Assembly: GCA_002307315.1 (NCBI GenBank)
Contig: DBTZ01000040.1
Location: 1-27,786 of the forward strand
DNA length: 27,786 nucleotides
Source of the DNA: Alphaproteobacteria bacterium UBA1303
GTDB lineage: Bacteria > Pseudomonadota > Alphaproteobacteria > Micropepsales > Micropepsaceae
Reading direction: 5' to 3'
In this document: positions 16,454-22,739 of the stretch, piece by piece
Layout of the letters: each line of letters begins with the position of its first letter
How positions within the stretch are numbered: the first letter of the stretch is position 1
Translations under genes and position numbers: made by a program
The notes under the pieces: generated by a model
The model's database searches: none
What the model saw: only the letters and a program-made list of their open reading frames with translations
Told to the model about the DNA's origin: nothing

Positions 16454-17857
16454 ATGCAGGGGGCGAACTCGATGACGCAGTGGGCTGGTCACTTGATTGC
16501 TGCCGCATTGGCAGTATTCGCAGGCGTGGCGCCGTGCGCGGCTCAAGATTCTGGTTGGAAGTCCAGCTACGGGAATTGCACAGCAGTGCAGAACACGCTT
16601 GATCAGAATATGAAGCAGATCATGACGCCCGGAAATGGACGCGTGTCGATCGCGCACCGTGGGACCTACTCGGTGCCTTTGTCCACTTCCTCGGTGCCGT
16701 ATTTGGCGGAAAACACTATGATGGCATATCAATACGCCCAGTGTTTGGGATATCCCGGAGTGGAAGTGGATTTGAAGCTGACATCAGACGGTGTCCCGGT
16801 TATGGCGCATGATGTGAATTATATGAGATTCAGCACTTACGACGGAACAACGGACGGAAGCTTCGATCCAGCGGTCGGTGCGATGATTGATTATGAAGGC
16901 ACAAAGAAGCGTGACTACGTAGGCTCCGCCCCAACAATCAGGAGTTTAAGCTGGTCTGCTCTGGCGAAGAATTTGTCTGGCTCGTCGGTGAAAACCTACG
17001 ATTGGAAAGGACAGAAAAGATCAAACTTCAAGATTTCCGATCCTCAGTCGTACAGACTAGATTACATATTGAACTATGCCGCCAACCACGATGACCTGAA
17101 AAACGTCGTATTCGTTTTGGATATCCAAAATTACCCAACTCTAGCGGCAAGTGTTGCCGTTGTGGACAGGCTCAATGCCTATAACAGGGTGATATTTAAA
17201 GTCTGGAGTGAAGCCATACCGGGACGTAAATACGGTGATACAATGTTTATGCAAAATCCTCCCACTCCGAGCGGGTACAAAGGGCAATGGGTATACGCAT
17301 TCAACACATATAATACGAGCACCAGTTCGGGTGTGTTGCAGGCCAAATATTGGGACGTGGTTTCCGGGGCCGAACAATACGCCACCGTCGACAATATTTT
17401 GTCCGATATCATGTTTATTTTTGCCGAAGATGGCAGTGATTCATTCGCGTTGGGAGGATTCGAGCTTGTTACGACCGGCAACGATACCAAAGATAGTAAC
17501 GTCGTGGCTCTCCGAGATTATTTAAACAATATGAAATCGCAAGGTTACCACATAGGTCGGCCGTGGGGGGTGGTGCGCCTTCCGGACTATGTCAAGTCGA
17601 ATTGCACATCCGATTGCGCGACATTCCCGAATGGAAACTATGCGGGTGGCGCGTGGTTCGTGGACTCTGCAACCGAAGCTTCGGCTTATGTGAGGCTCTC
17701 ATCGATACCCGACGCATACCAAACCAAAAGACAGCTCTTCTGGAGTGGGCGATACGTCGAAGTCGAAGATGTCCGAGGCCGATATGCCAGCCACTTGAAT
17801 TCCCCACTTCAGCGGCAGCAGTTCTTTTCTGCAACGAACGCAACCATTTCGGATTAA
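16454..17857 (+). CDS. Secreted GDPD-family phosphodiesterase, long form
   Basis: 467 residues with a signal peptide (core LIAAALAVFAGVAPCAAQ). The GDPD signature is RVSIAHRGTYS (His about 68), LAENTMMAYQYAQCLGYPG, VEVDLKLTSDGVPVMAHDVN. Beyond the TIM-barrel start it differs from GlpQ: it has long insertions, several Cys, and an aromatic, Asn/Ser/Thr-rich second half (GQWVYAFNTYNTSTSSG), unlike the 326-residue GDPD at 6282. It may act on a larger or lipid-linked phosphodiester; a sphingomyelinase-D-like variant of the fold is another option. The start is uncertain: ATG 16454 (GAGGGA upstream) and ATG 16472 (AGGGGG upstream) both give a signal peptide, while the longest frame from 16313 would bury it. 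Downstream come a small secreted protein and a symporter on the same strand. Confidence 0.82.
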   Translation: MQGANSMTQWAGHLIAAALAVFAGVAPCAAQDSGWKSSYGNCTAVQNTLDQNMKQIMTPGNGRVSIAHRGTYSVPLSTSSVPYLAENTMMAYQYAQCLGYPGVEVDLKLTSDGVPVMAHDVNYMRFSTYDGTTDGSFDPAVGAMIDYEGTKKRDYVGSAPTIRSLSWSALAKNLSGSSVKTYDWKGQKRSNFKISDPQSYRLDYILNYAANHDDLKNVVFVLDIQNYPTLAASVAVVDRLNAYNRVIFKVWSEAIPGRKYGDTMFMQNPPTPSGYKGQWVYAFNTYNTSTSSGVLQAKYWDVVSGAEQYATVDNILSDIMFIFAEDGSDSFALGGFELVTTGNDTKDSNVVALRDYLNNMKSQGYHIGRPWGVVRLPDYVKSNCTSDCATFPNGNYAGGAWFVDSATEASAYVRLSSIPDAYQTKRQLFWSGRYVEVEDVRGRYASHLNSPLQRQQFFSATNATISD

Positions 17858-17960
17858 GTCGTCGCCATACGCCCCCCGATATTGGAAAGCCTTACGCCTT
17901 AGCCGGTATTTGTGCCCGGCACCAAATACAATCCATCAATGTGTCAACGGAGACAATGAT

Positions 17961-18413
17961 ATGACAGTCGGACGGTTCTTGAATGGTTTTCGCGGTTCGC
18001 TTTTTCGCATCTGCATGCAGTTTGTCGTGAGTGGGTTTGTCGTTTCATGCCCGAGCCAGGCAGGCTATTGGCTGCAGTATCAATGCGCCAGTTCCGTCAA
18101 AATAAAAACGGTCGAAATTGGAAACAACAGTTTAACGGATGCGAATGATCCGAACATCCGGAACTATATTGGGATAACCGTGTATAATCCAGTAAGTGCA
18201 ATAACAACGAAGTTTACTACATACGGACTTGCTAACATCAAAGAAGGCCCCGAAGAGCGCTCGCTATTATCTGCCGCTCTGGCGGCGCAGGCGTCGCAAA
18301 TGGATGTGACGGTGTACATCGCAGGTAACAGTGCATCAGAATGCTCGCCAACTGTCGGAACCAATAAGGACTGGGTACAACACTGGAGTGGTCTTGTGAT
18401 CACTGCAAATTGA
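17961..18413 (+). CDS. Small secreted protein of unknown function
   Basis: 150 residues starting at an ATG preceded by GGAG (8-nt spacing). An N-terminal basic segment and hydrophobic stretch (FRICMQFVVSGFVVSCPSQA) make a plausible signal peptide, leaving about 115 mature residues with few charges and two Cys (QYQCASS and SECSPTV) that could form a disulphide. I do not recognise the family. The segment LLSAALAAQASQMDVTVYIA followed by a Cys loosely recalls the helix-strand core of small secreted OB-fold proteins, including AB5-type B subunits, but this is a shape-level resemblance only. The gene sits 103 nt after the long GDPD gene and is followed by a strong hairpin. Confidence 0.7.
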   Translation: MTVGRFLNGFRGSLFRICMQFVVSGFVVSCPSQAGYWLQYQCASSVKIKTVEIGNNSLTDANDPNIRNYIGITVYNPVSAITTKFTTYGLANIKEGPEERSLLSAALAAQASQMDVTVYIAGNSASECSPTVGTNKDWVQHWSGLVITAN

Positions 18414-18445
18414 CTGTGCTGAAAGAAGTGACTTCAGAACAATGC

Positions 18446-18478
18446 CAGCCCCAGTACGCAAAGTTGCGACTGGGGCTG
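18446..18478 (+). terminator. Strong hairpin between the small secreted protein and the symporter
   Basis: CAGCCCCAGT (18446-18455) pairs perfectly with ACTGGGGCTG (18469-18478), and CGCAA (18457-18461) with TTGCG (18464-18468), with one bulged A and a 2-nt loop. It begins 32 nt after the secreted-protein stop. No U-tract follows, so it may be a leaky terminator or a 3'-end stabiliser that separates expression of the symporter from the genes before it. Confidence 0.55.
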
Positions 18479-18555
18479 CCCGCAACCGTCAAATCCATTT
18501 TCACAAATTAGTCGCCGGGTGCGGTTATGGCTTTGAACCGATGACGGGACATGCC

Positions 18556-19875
18556 ATGCGTAATCTGACTCTGGGCGGAAAAATCGCTTATTCCTCCGGA
18601 AATCTTGGCAAGAGCGTCGTCTGGTCCACGCTGGAATACTTCTTCCTGTTCTTCATGACGGAGTTTTGGGGCGTCCCGCCGGTCCAGGCCGGTGCGATCA
18701 TTCTTCTCACTCTGTTATGGGATGGCTTCTGCGATCCGATTCTTGGCTTTCTCGTGGAACGAACTCACACCCGTCTTGGCCGTTACGGACCATACTTGAT
18801 CTTTGGGCCGCCCGCCTGCGCTCTTTCCTTCGTGCTTTTGTTCATCCGTCCTGGCTGGAGCCCTGAGGCGATGGTTTGGTATGCGGTGGCGAGCGGTATT
18901 TTGTTCCGGACCTGCTATGCCATTTGCGATGTGCCCCATAATGCATTGATGGCACGGATTTCGGCAAACAGCCGCGATGCCTCCTTGATTTCCGGGCTTC
19001 GCTATTTCTTCAGCGCCGCTGGCGCCTTGCTCGTCTCGTTCGCCGTGACTGTTCTGTTCGCCGCGAATAGTGAAAGCCAAAAATCGCATTTTCTGCAACT
19101 GGCGATGGTGTGCGGTGGAATTTATGCCGCGGCTCTGTGGCTGTCTTGGTTCGCCATCCGTCCCATGGACCGTAACTATGCCGAAGATGCCGAGCCGCTG
19201 CGATTGCGTCAGGCCGTAAAGATCATTGCCGCCAACGACCAATTCCTGCTTTTGCTGCTTCTTGCTTTGTGCCAAGCGGCATCTGTGCCGATCTTCGCCA
19301 AATGCATTGCCTATTATGCAAAATACGTCGTTGGCGATCAAAGCTGGACTGGGCTGGCATTGATGGTTTTTACATCAATGCAAGCCATTTCGATGGTGTT
19401 TTGGACCATCTTCGTCCGCCGCTTTGACAAGCGAACGGCTTTGTTCGTTGCCTACGGTTTAATGGCGGCGGGACTTGGCAGTTTCGCAGCGGCAAATCTG
19501 TTCGGCGGGTCAGAGCTTTTCGCGCTGACGGTGGTTGGTGTTGCTGTGGGCGGGATCAATATGGTCATCTGGGCGCTGTTGCCGGATGTTGTCTCGCATG
19601 GTGTCGCGGTGACGGGGCGCCGCATCGAGGCCTTGTCGACTTCGCTGTTTTTGCTGGTGACAAAGGTCGGCGTGGGATTGAGCGCGGCCTTCACCGGTCT
19701 GGCGTTCGCCGCAGCGGGGTTTGTGCCTTCGGCGCCGCCTCCCGACCGATTTGCCCAAGCACTGGTTGCGATCACATGCACCCTGCCGTTGTTAGGCATC
19801 GTCCTTTGTGCCGCGATCGCCTATCGCATTCGGCTTCGTCACTGCGAATACTCCGCCGCCTATGTGGCGACATGA
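18556..19875 (+). CDS. GPH-type MFS sugar/polyol:cation symporter
   Basis: About 439 residues with around 12 hydrophobic segments. It opens with LGGKIAYSSGNLGKSVVWST and carries the glycoside-pentoside-hexuronide (GPH/MelB) signature DGFCDPILGFLVERTHTRLG followed by RYGPYLIF, then DVPHNALMARIS. GPH carriers move glycosides or related polar solutes into the cytoplasm with Na+ or H+. The longest frame starts at 18442 inside the upstream hairpin; I chose the ATG at 18556 because family similarity begins at MRNLTLGGKI, while ATG 18541 also remains possible. On this island it would import the product released by the secreted phosphodiesterases, perhaps glycerol-, inositol- or sugar-containing; this is inferred from context. 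Confidence 0.85.
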   Translation: MRNLTLGGKIAYSSGNLGKSVVWSTLEYFFLFFMTEFWGVPPVQAGAIILLTLLWDGFCDPILGFLVERTHTRLGRYGPYLIFGPPACALSFVLLFIRPGWSPEAMVWYAVASGILFRTCYAICDVPHNALMARISANSRDASLISGLRYFFSAAGALLVSFAVTVLFAANSESQKSHFLQLAMVCGGIYAAALWLSWFAIRPMDRNYAEDAEPLRLRQAVKIIAANDQFLLLLLLALCQAASVPIFAKCIAYYAKYVVGDQSWTGLALMVFTSMQAISMVFWTIFVRRFDKRTALFVAYGLMAAGLGSFAAANLFGGSELFALTVVGVAVGGINMVIWALLPDVVSHGVAVTGRRIEALSTSLFLLVTKVGVGLSAAFTGLAFAAAGFVPSAPPPDRFAQALVAITCTLPLLGIVLCAAIAYRIRLRHCEYSAAYVAT

Positions 19876-19981
19876 ATGTGAAGGCGGTCGGCGACAGATG
19901 CTATGAAAGCGTCATTTGTGTTCGCGTGTGGCCGCAGATTAAATGATGAAATCAATTTGTTTAGGGTGGTAGGGGTAAAGA

Positions 19982-20218
19982 ATGATTGATCCACAAGGTT
20001 CCGACGTTCTAGTCAACGCGGTCAACTGGATGCAAGCAACGTTGCTGGGCACGGTCGCAACTACGGCCGCGGTTATTGCTGTGGCGGCGATCGGATTCAT
20101 GATGCTCTCTGGGCGGATGAACTGGCGGCACGGCGCCGTTGTAATTCTTGGCTGCTTTATACTCTTTGGTGCCGCGAGCATTGTGGCAGGCATCCGTGCA
20201 GCGGCCTTGGGTGGCTAG
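19982..20218 (+). CDS. virB2: Second VirB2/TrbC-like pilin protein
   Basis: 78 residues with two hydrophobic helices around a basic loop (MMLSGRMNWRHGAVVILGCF), the VirB2/TrbC pattern. It is paralogous to the virB2 at 7266-7577 but lacks that copy's C-terminal extension. AGGGG stands 6 nt before the ATG, so it looks translated. It is alone on the forward strand, about 5 kb from the start of the virB operon and close to attR. It could be an alternative pilin for the same T4SS or a leftover of a rearranged virB2-virB3 start. Confidence 0.75.
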   Translation: MIDPQGSDVLVNAVNWMQATLLGTVATTAAVIAVAAIGFMMLSGRMNWRHGAVVILGCFILFGAASIVAGIRAAALGG

Positions 20219-20239
20219 TGTGATGCCCCACTAATGGCT

Positions 20240-20290
20240 TGATCTGCCCCCAGCAAATTGGATCGAATTGAGGTAGAGTTTTCCGGAGGC
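20240..20290. mobile_element. Possible end remnant of an IS3-type element
   Basis: TGATCTGCCCCCAGCAAATT followed by GAGGTAGAGTTTTCC resembles terminal sequence of some IS3-family elements, which often begin TGAnCTGCCCCC. No transposase or opposite end is present, so this is at most a scar. The rest of the 20219-20401 gap holds only the arm-type repeats. Confidence 0.25.
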
Positions 20291-20320
20291 AGGCCACGCG
20301 AATTCAGGCCCCATTGGCTT

Positions 20321-20340
20321 GGTGGTATCACAGTTGGTAT
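20321..20340 (+). repeat. Paired arm-type repeats inside attR
   Basis: GGTGGTAT (20321-20328) and GTTGGTAT (20333-20340), 4 nt apart, repeat the motif, orientation and 12-bp period of the pair at 193-212 inside attL. They lie 61 nt from the attR core. This supports both the island boundaries and tyrosine-recombinase integration. Confidence 0.5.
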
Positions 20341-20401
20341 GGGGTTAGAGCGAGGGTAGAAAGCCCAATAATTACAACGCAAACTCAATCCCGTTGACCA
20401 G

Positions 20402-20414
20402 CGAGTGGGAGTGA
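20402..20414 (+). other. attR core (copy of the guaA 3' end)
   Basis: cgagtgggagtga is an exact direct copy of 64-76. The sequence after it (from 20415) should be the native region that once followed guaA; composition rises in G+C from here on. Confidence 0.8.
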
Positions 20415-20502
20415 GCGAGGGGCGTCGACTACGGCTTGCCGATCAACGACGCCAACGCGGCAGAGCCGCCTTGGCGTGCAGCGGCAAAAACGGAACCGGA
20501 TT

Positions 20503-20973
20503 TCAGAACGGGCGGCGGCGCGGCTCGACCGCGGTGTCCGCTACGAGCATCAGCAGCAACAGCCCGAGAGGGATGGCCATCGCCGCCCCCAGCCGATGAT
20601 CGCCCAAGACGGCGCCGATGCCCCAGCCGACGAGAAAGCCGACGCCCATTGCGCCGATCACCTTGAAAAGGGCGCGGACCGGGTGTGCGCCGGTCACCGC
20701 GACGGTGGCCAATACCCCGATGGCCGATCCGATGATCATGGCGATGGCTAGCGTATCGGTCAGGCAGGCGACCAGCCAACCGGCCAACGATCCGACCGCC
20801 ATCGCCCCGGCCGCTTTCAAAACCGAGCGGACCGGATCGGTGCCGAACAACGCAATGGTGGCCAGGACGCCGATCGCCGCGCCGGAGGCCATGGCGATTG
20901 CCACTTCGTCGGTTACGGAAGCGATCAGCCAGCCAGCCAACGATCCCGTCATCATAGCGATGAGCCATTTCAT
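20503..20973 (-). CDS. Small membrane protein with three tandem repeats, unknown function
   Basis: 156 residues, almost entirely Gly/Ala-rich membrane segments. A unit of about 50 residues occurs three times: MTGSLAGWLIASVTDEVAIA...GVLATIALFGTDPVRS, then AVGSLAGWLVACLTDTLAIA...GVLATVAVTGAHPVRA, then a diverged third copy (GVGFLVGWGIGAVLGDHRLG). It ends with a basic tail (EPRRRPF). I do not recognise the family. The start at 20973 is chosen because GGAG lies 8 nt upstream; a start at 20994 would add 7 residues. It is the first host gene after attR and is divergent from the acetyltransferase gene. Confidence 0.72.
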   Translation of the reverse strand: MKWLIAMMTGSLAGWLIASVTDEVAIAMASGAAIGVLATIALFGTDPVRSVLKAAGAMAVGSLAGWLVACLTDTLAIAMIIGSAIGVLATVAVTGAHPVRALFKVIGAMGVGFLVGWGIGAVLGDHRLGAAMAIPLGLLLLMLVADTAVEPRRRPF

Positions 20974-21306
20974 GTCGCCGTCTCCACACTTCATGTCAGC
21001 CTACATGCGGTGCGTATGATACGTCTGCCGGGGGGAAAACGAAAGCGGAAGCTTTGCTTGGCACGCCTTCACCCATAAAAAAAACCGGGTATGAGTCGCC
21101 TATATCGTAGGCATTGTGCCGCTATCTGCGGCGAACGTATTATCCCGTGTTTGATGTACTTTTCGGCGGCCGCGCCGGGTCGTTCCGATCCGTCCGCCCG
21201 CCTATCGATTCCGAGGCAAAAAGCGCCGGCATGGTCCGCCGATAGACATCGGCCACATAGAAACCTAAATTGGCAGTGTTTTTTTGCCGGAACGGAAGAA
21301 TCGCCG
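20974..21306. other. Divergent intergenic region without a recognised gene
   Basis: About 330 nt between the reverse-strand membrane protein and the forward-strand acetyltransferase. Short frames here have no ribosome site or family resemblance. A run of eight A follows ACCCAT at about 21075, and a T7 run precedes the acetyltransferase ribosome site. Promoters for both genes presumably lie here, but I could not place them. Confidence 0.5.
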
Positions 21307-21876
21307 ATGAAGACCGAAGAAGAGAAGATGCTGGCGGGCGAACCTTACGACGCCCACGGACCGGAACTGATCGGCGTCCGCAAGCGGATCAAAAGCATCC
21401 TGCACCGGCTCAACGTCGGCGAATATCACGCCGATACGATGCAGAGCATCGTCAACGAGCTGTGCCCCAATGCGGCGAAGGATCTGTATTTGGAGCCGCC
21501 GTTCTATTGCGACTACGGCAAGTACATTTATGCCGAAGAAAAGGTCTTCATCAATTTCGGCGCGGTCATTCTCGACGGCGGCACGGTCGGGATCGGCGCG
21601 CGTACCCTGATTGCGCCCGGCGTGCACATTTACACCGCCGAGCATCCGCTCGACATCGCAGAGCGCCGCGTGTGGGAAAACTGCAGGCCGGTCAAGATCG
21701 GCCGCGATTGCTGGATCGGCGGCCACGTCACCATATGTCCGGGTGTGACCATCGGCGATCGCAGCGTGATCGGTGCCGGTGCGGTGGTGGTGAAGGACAT
21801 TCCGTCCGATTGTCTGGCCGTCGGCAATCCGGCGCGGGCGCTTAAGCAGCTCAACAAGGCGGAGGCGGTGTCGTGA
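21307..21876 (+). CDS. maa: Maltose/galactoside O-acetyltransferase-like protein
   Basis: 189 residues, the usual length for Maa/LacA/NodL-type acetyltransferases. The N-terminal Mac domain reads MKTEEEKMLAGEPYDAHGPE. A left-handed hexapeptide-repeat helix follows (INFGAVILDGGTVGIGARTL, HIYTAEHPLD with the catalytic His, then WIGGHVTICPGVTIGDRSVI and GAGAVVVKDIPSDCLAVGNPA). Such enzymes transfer acetyl from acetyl-CoA to sugar hydroxyls, probably as a detoxification step. A longer frame from 21091 exists, but the Mac domain fixes the start at 21307, with GGAAGA upstream. The end overlaps the next gene by 4 nt. Confidence 0.9.
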   Translation: MKTEEEKMLAGEPYDAHGPELIGVRKRIKSILHRLNVGEYHADTMQSIVNELCPNAAKDLYLEPPFYCDYGKYIYAEEKVFINFGAVILDGGTVGIGARTLIAPGVHIYTAEHPLDIAERRVWENCRPVKIGRDCWIGGHVTICPGVTIGDRSVIGAGAVVVKDIPSDCLAVGNPARALKQLNKAEAVS

Positions 21877-22229
21877 TCGCCGCCGTCTACGGCATCAAAA
21901 ACTGCGACACCATGAAGAAGGCGTTCGCCTGGTTCGACGGGCACGGCATTCCCTACGAATTCCACGACTACAAGAAACTGGGCGTGTCTAGGGCCAAGCT
22001 GACGGCGTGGTGCCGCATCGCCGGCTGGGAAACCGTGTTGAACCGCAAAGGCCCCAGCTTCCGCAAACTGCCGGACGCCGACAAAGCCGACCTCACCCAG
22101 GCGAAGGCCGTCGCGTTGATGCTGTCGAATTTCTCGATGATCAAGCGGCCGATCGTCGAAGTGGACGGGACGTTGGAAATCGGCTTTGCGCCGGATCGCT
22201 ATGCCGTGCGGTTCGGCGGCGCAAAATAG
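21873..22229 (+). CDS. ArsC/Spx-family protein (YffB-like)
   Basis: 118 residues of the arsenate-reductase-like thioredoxin fold. It opens AAVYGIKNCDTMKKAFAWFD, with a single Cys in the CxxxxK position, then YEFHDYKKLGV and FSMIKRPIVEVDG, closest in layout to YffB/Spx-like proteins of unknown reductase activity rather than dedicated ArsC. It begins with GTG, overlaps the acetyltransferase stop (GTGA) and has GGAGG 7 nt upstream, so the two genes form an operon. No arsenic-resistance genes are nearby, so an arsenate role is not indicated. Confidence 0.87.
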   Translation: MIAAVYGIKNCDTMKKAFAWFDGHGIPYEFHDYKKLGVSRAKLTAWCRIAGWETVLNRKGPSFRKLPDADKADLTQAKAVALMLSNFSMIKRPIVEVDGTLEIGFAPDRYAVRFGGAK

Positions 22230-22289
22230 AACGCATTGCGACGATGTGGCATCCGGTTCGCCGCAAAAAATGCGCGGTAACAAGGAAAT

Positions 22290-22331
22290 CTACAGCCAAT
22301 TCCGGTTCCTTGCGACCGGAATTGGCTGTAG
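22290..22331. repeat. Perfect 17-bp inverted repeat with 8-nt loop
   Basis: Arms 22290-22306 (CTACAGCCAATTCCGGT) and 22315-22331 are exact reverse complements. CAAGGAA at 22281-22287 can also pair with TTCCTTG at 22306-22312, so two alternative folds exist. It begins 61 nt after the ArsC-family stop and abuts an HxlR remnant. It could be a terminator without a U-tract, or a palindromic mobile or REP-like unit. Confidence 0.65.
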
Positions 22332-22375
22332 GTCCGCCATAACCGCTTCGATTGCAGCCTGGCTGCGCGGCGGGG

Positions 22376-22471
22376 GCTGCCATCGGCCTGATCGACGGCA
22401 AGTGGAAATCGGTCATCCTGTTCCACCTGCGCGACGGAACCTTGCGCTTCAACGAAATCCGCCGGCACTGA
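22376..22471 (+). pseudogene. HxlR-family regulator, fragment
   Basis: One frame encodes AAIGLIDGKWKSVILFHLRD then GTLRFNEIRRH before a stop. This matches the start of the winged-helix domain of HxlR/MarR-like regulators (consensus xxIGGKWKxxILxxLxxGxxRFxEL). The normal protein is about 100-150 residues. The upstream CPV motif, the recognition helix and the wing are missing, and the frame closes at once. No intact start is visible, so it is a remnant. Confidence 0.65.
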
Positions 22472-22739
22472 AGGTGTGGGGCGATGCCAATATCGGCCTC
22501 TACGGCAAACCAAGGGGCGCGGTCGGTGACCGTGCGGACCGGCGCATCCTTCGCGGTGTTGCGGAATGTTCGAAACCGGGGATGTTCCGTTTAAGGATGG
22601 GGCCGGTTTGGACATGAGCAACGGGCGCATAACCGGTTTCCGTTTTCACGCTTGTTGCGTTATTTTTCGTTCCCGTACGCGGGACTGCAAATCCTGCCGT
22701 CTTGGGGGCGGTACAGCGAAACGTCTTGGAGAGAAAATC

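Larger units (their letters stand above)
64..20414. mobile_element. Genomic island integrated in the 3' end of guaA
   Basis: The stretch is bounded by direct 13-bp copies of the guaA 3' end (64-76 and 20402-20414). Excision between them would remove 20,338 bp and restore the native junction. It carries a VirB-type T4SS operon, two ROK regulators, a TonB receptor, three secreted phosphodiesterases, a GPH symporter and IS remnants. Base composition is visibly lower in G+C than the right flank. No integrase, excisionase, relaxase, VirD4 or replication gene was found, so the element is probably immobile unless helped in trans. Integration of islands and ICEs at guaA is established; the limits here come from the direct repeat and the paired arm-type sites. 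Confidence 0.82.
22230..22739. other. Mostly non-coding 510-nt region with hairpin and gene remnant
   Basis: It holds a perfect 17-bp hairpin (22290-22331) and an HxlR regulator remnant (22376-22471). Frames downstream of the remnant (22472-22739) have no recognisable family and look like decayed sequence. The end of the region carries the ribosome site of the SIMPL-domain gene. Confidence 0.5.

Noticed and set aside
78..19970. 10-mer TTAGGGTGGT at 78-87 and 19961-19970, near both island ends
   Set aside because: Repeated 10-mers are expected by chance in a window this size, and the positions relative to the cores do not correspond.
20429..20989. A 186-residue Arg/Gly/His-rich reverse-strand frame
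   Set aside because: It overlaps the repeat membrane protein in another frame, has a low-complexity basic composition typical of a G+C-rich shadow, and lacks a ribosome site.
22675..22720. GGGACTGCAAATCCTGCC resembles the anticodon arm of tRNA-Cys
   Set aside because: No acceptor stem, D arm or T arm (no GGTTCGA-type loop) can be built around it, so it is a chance match.
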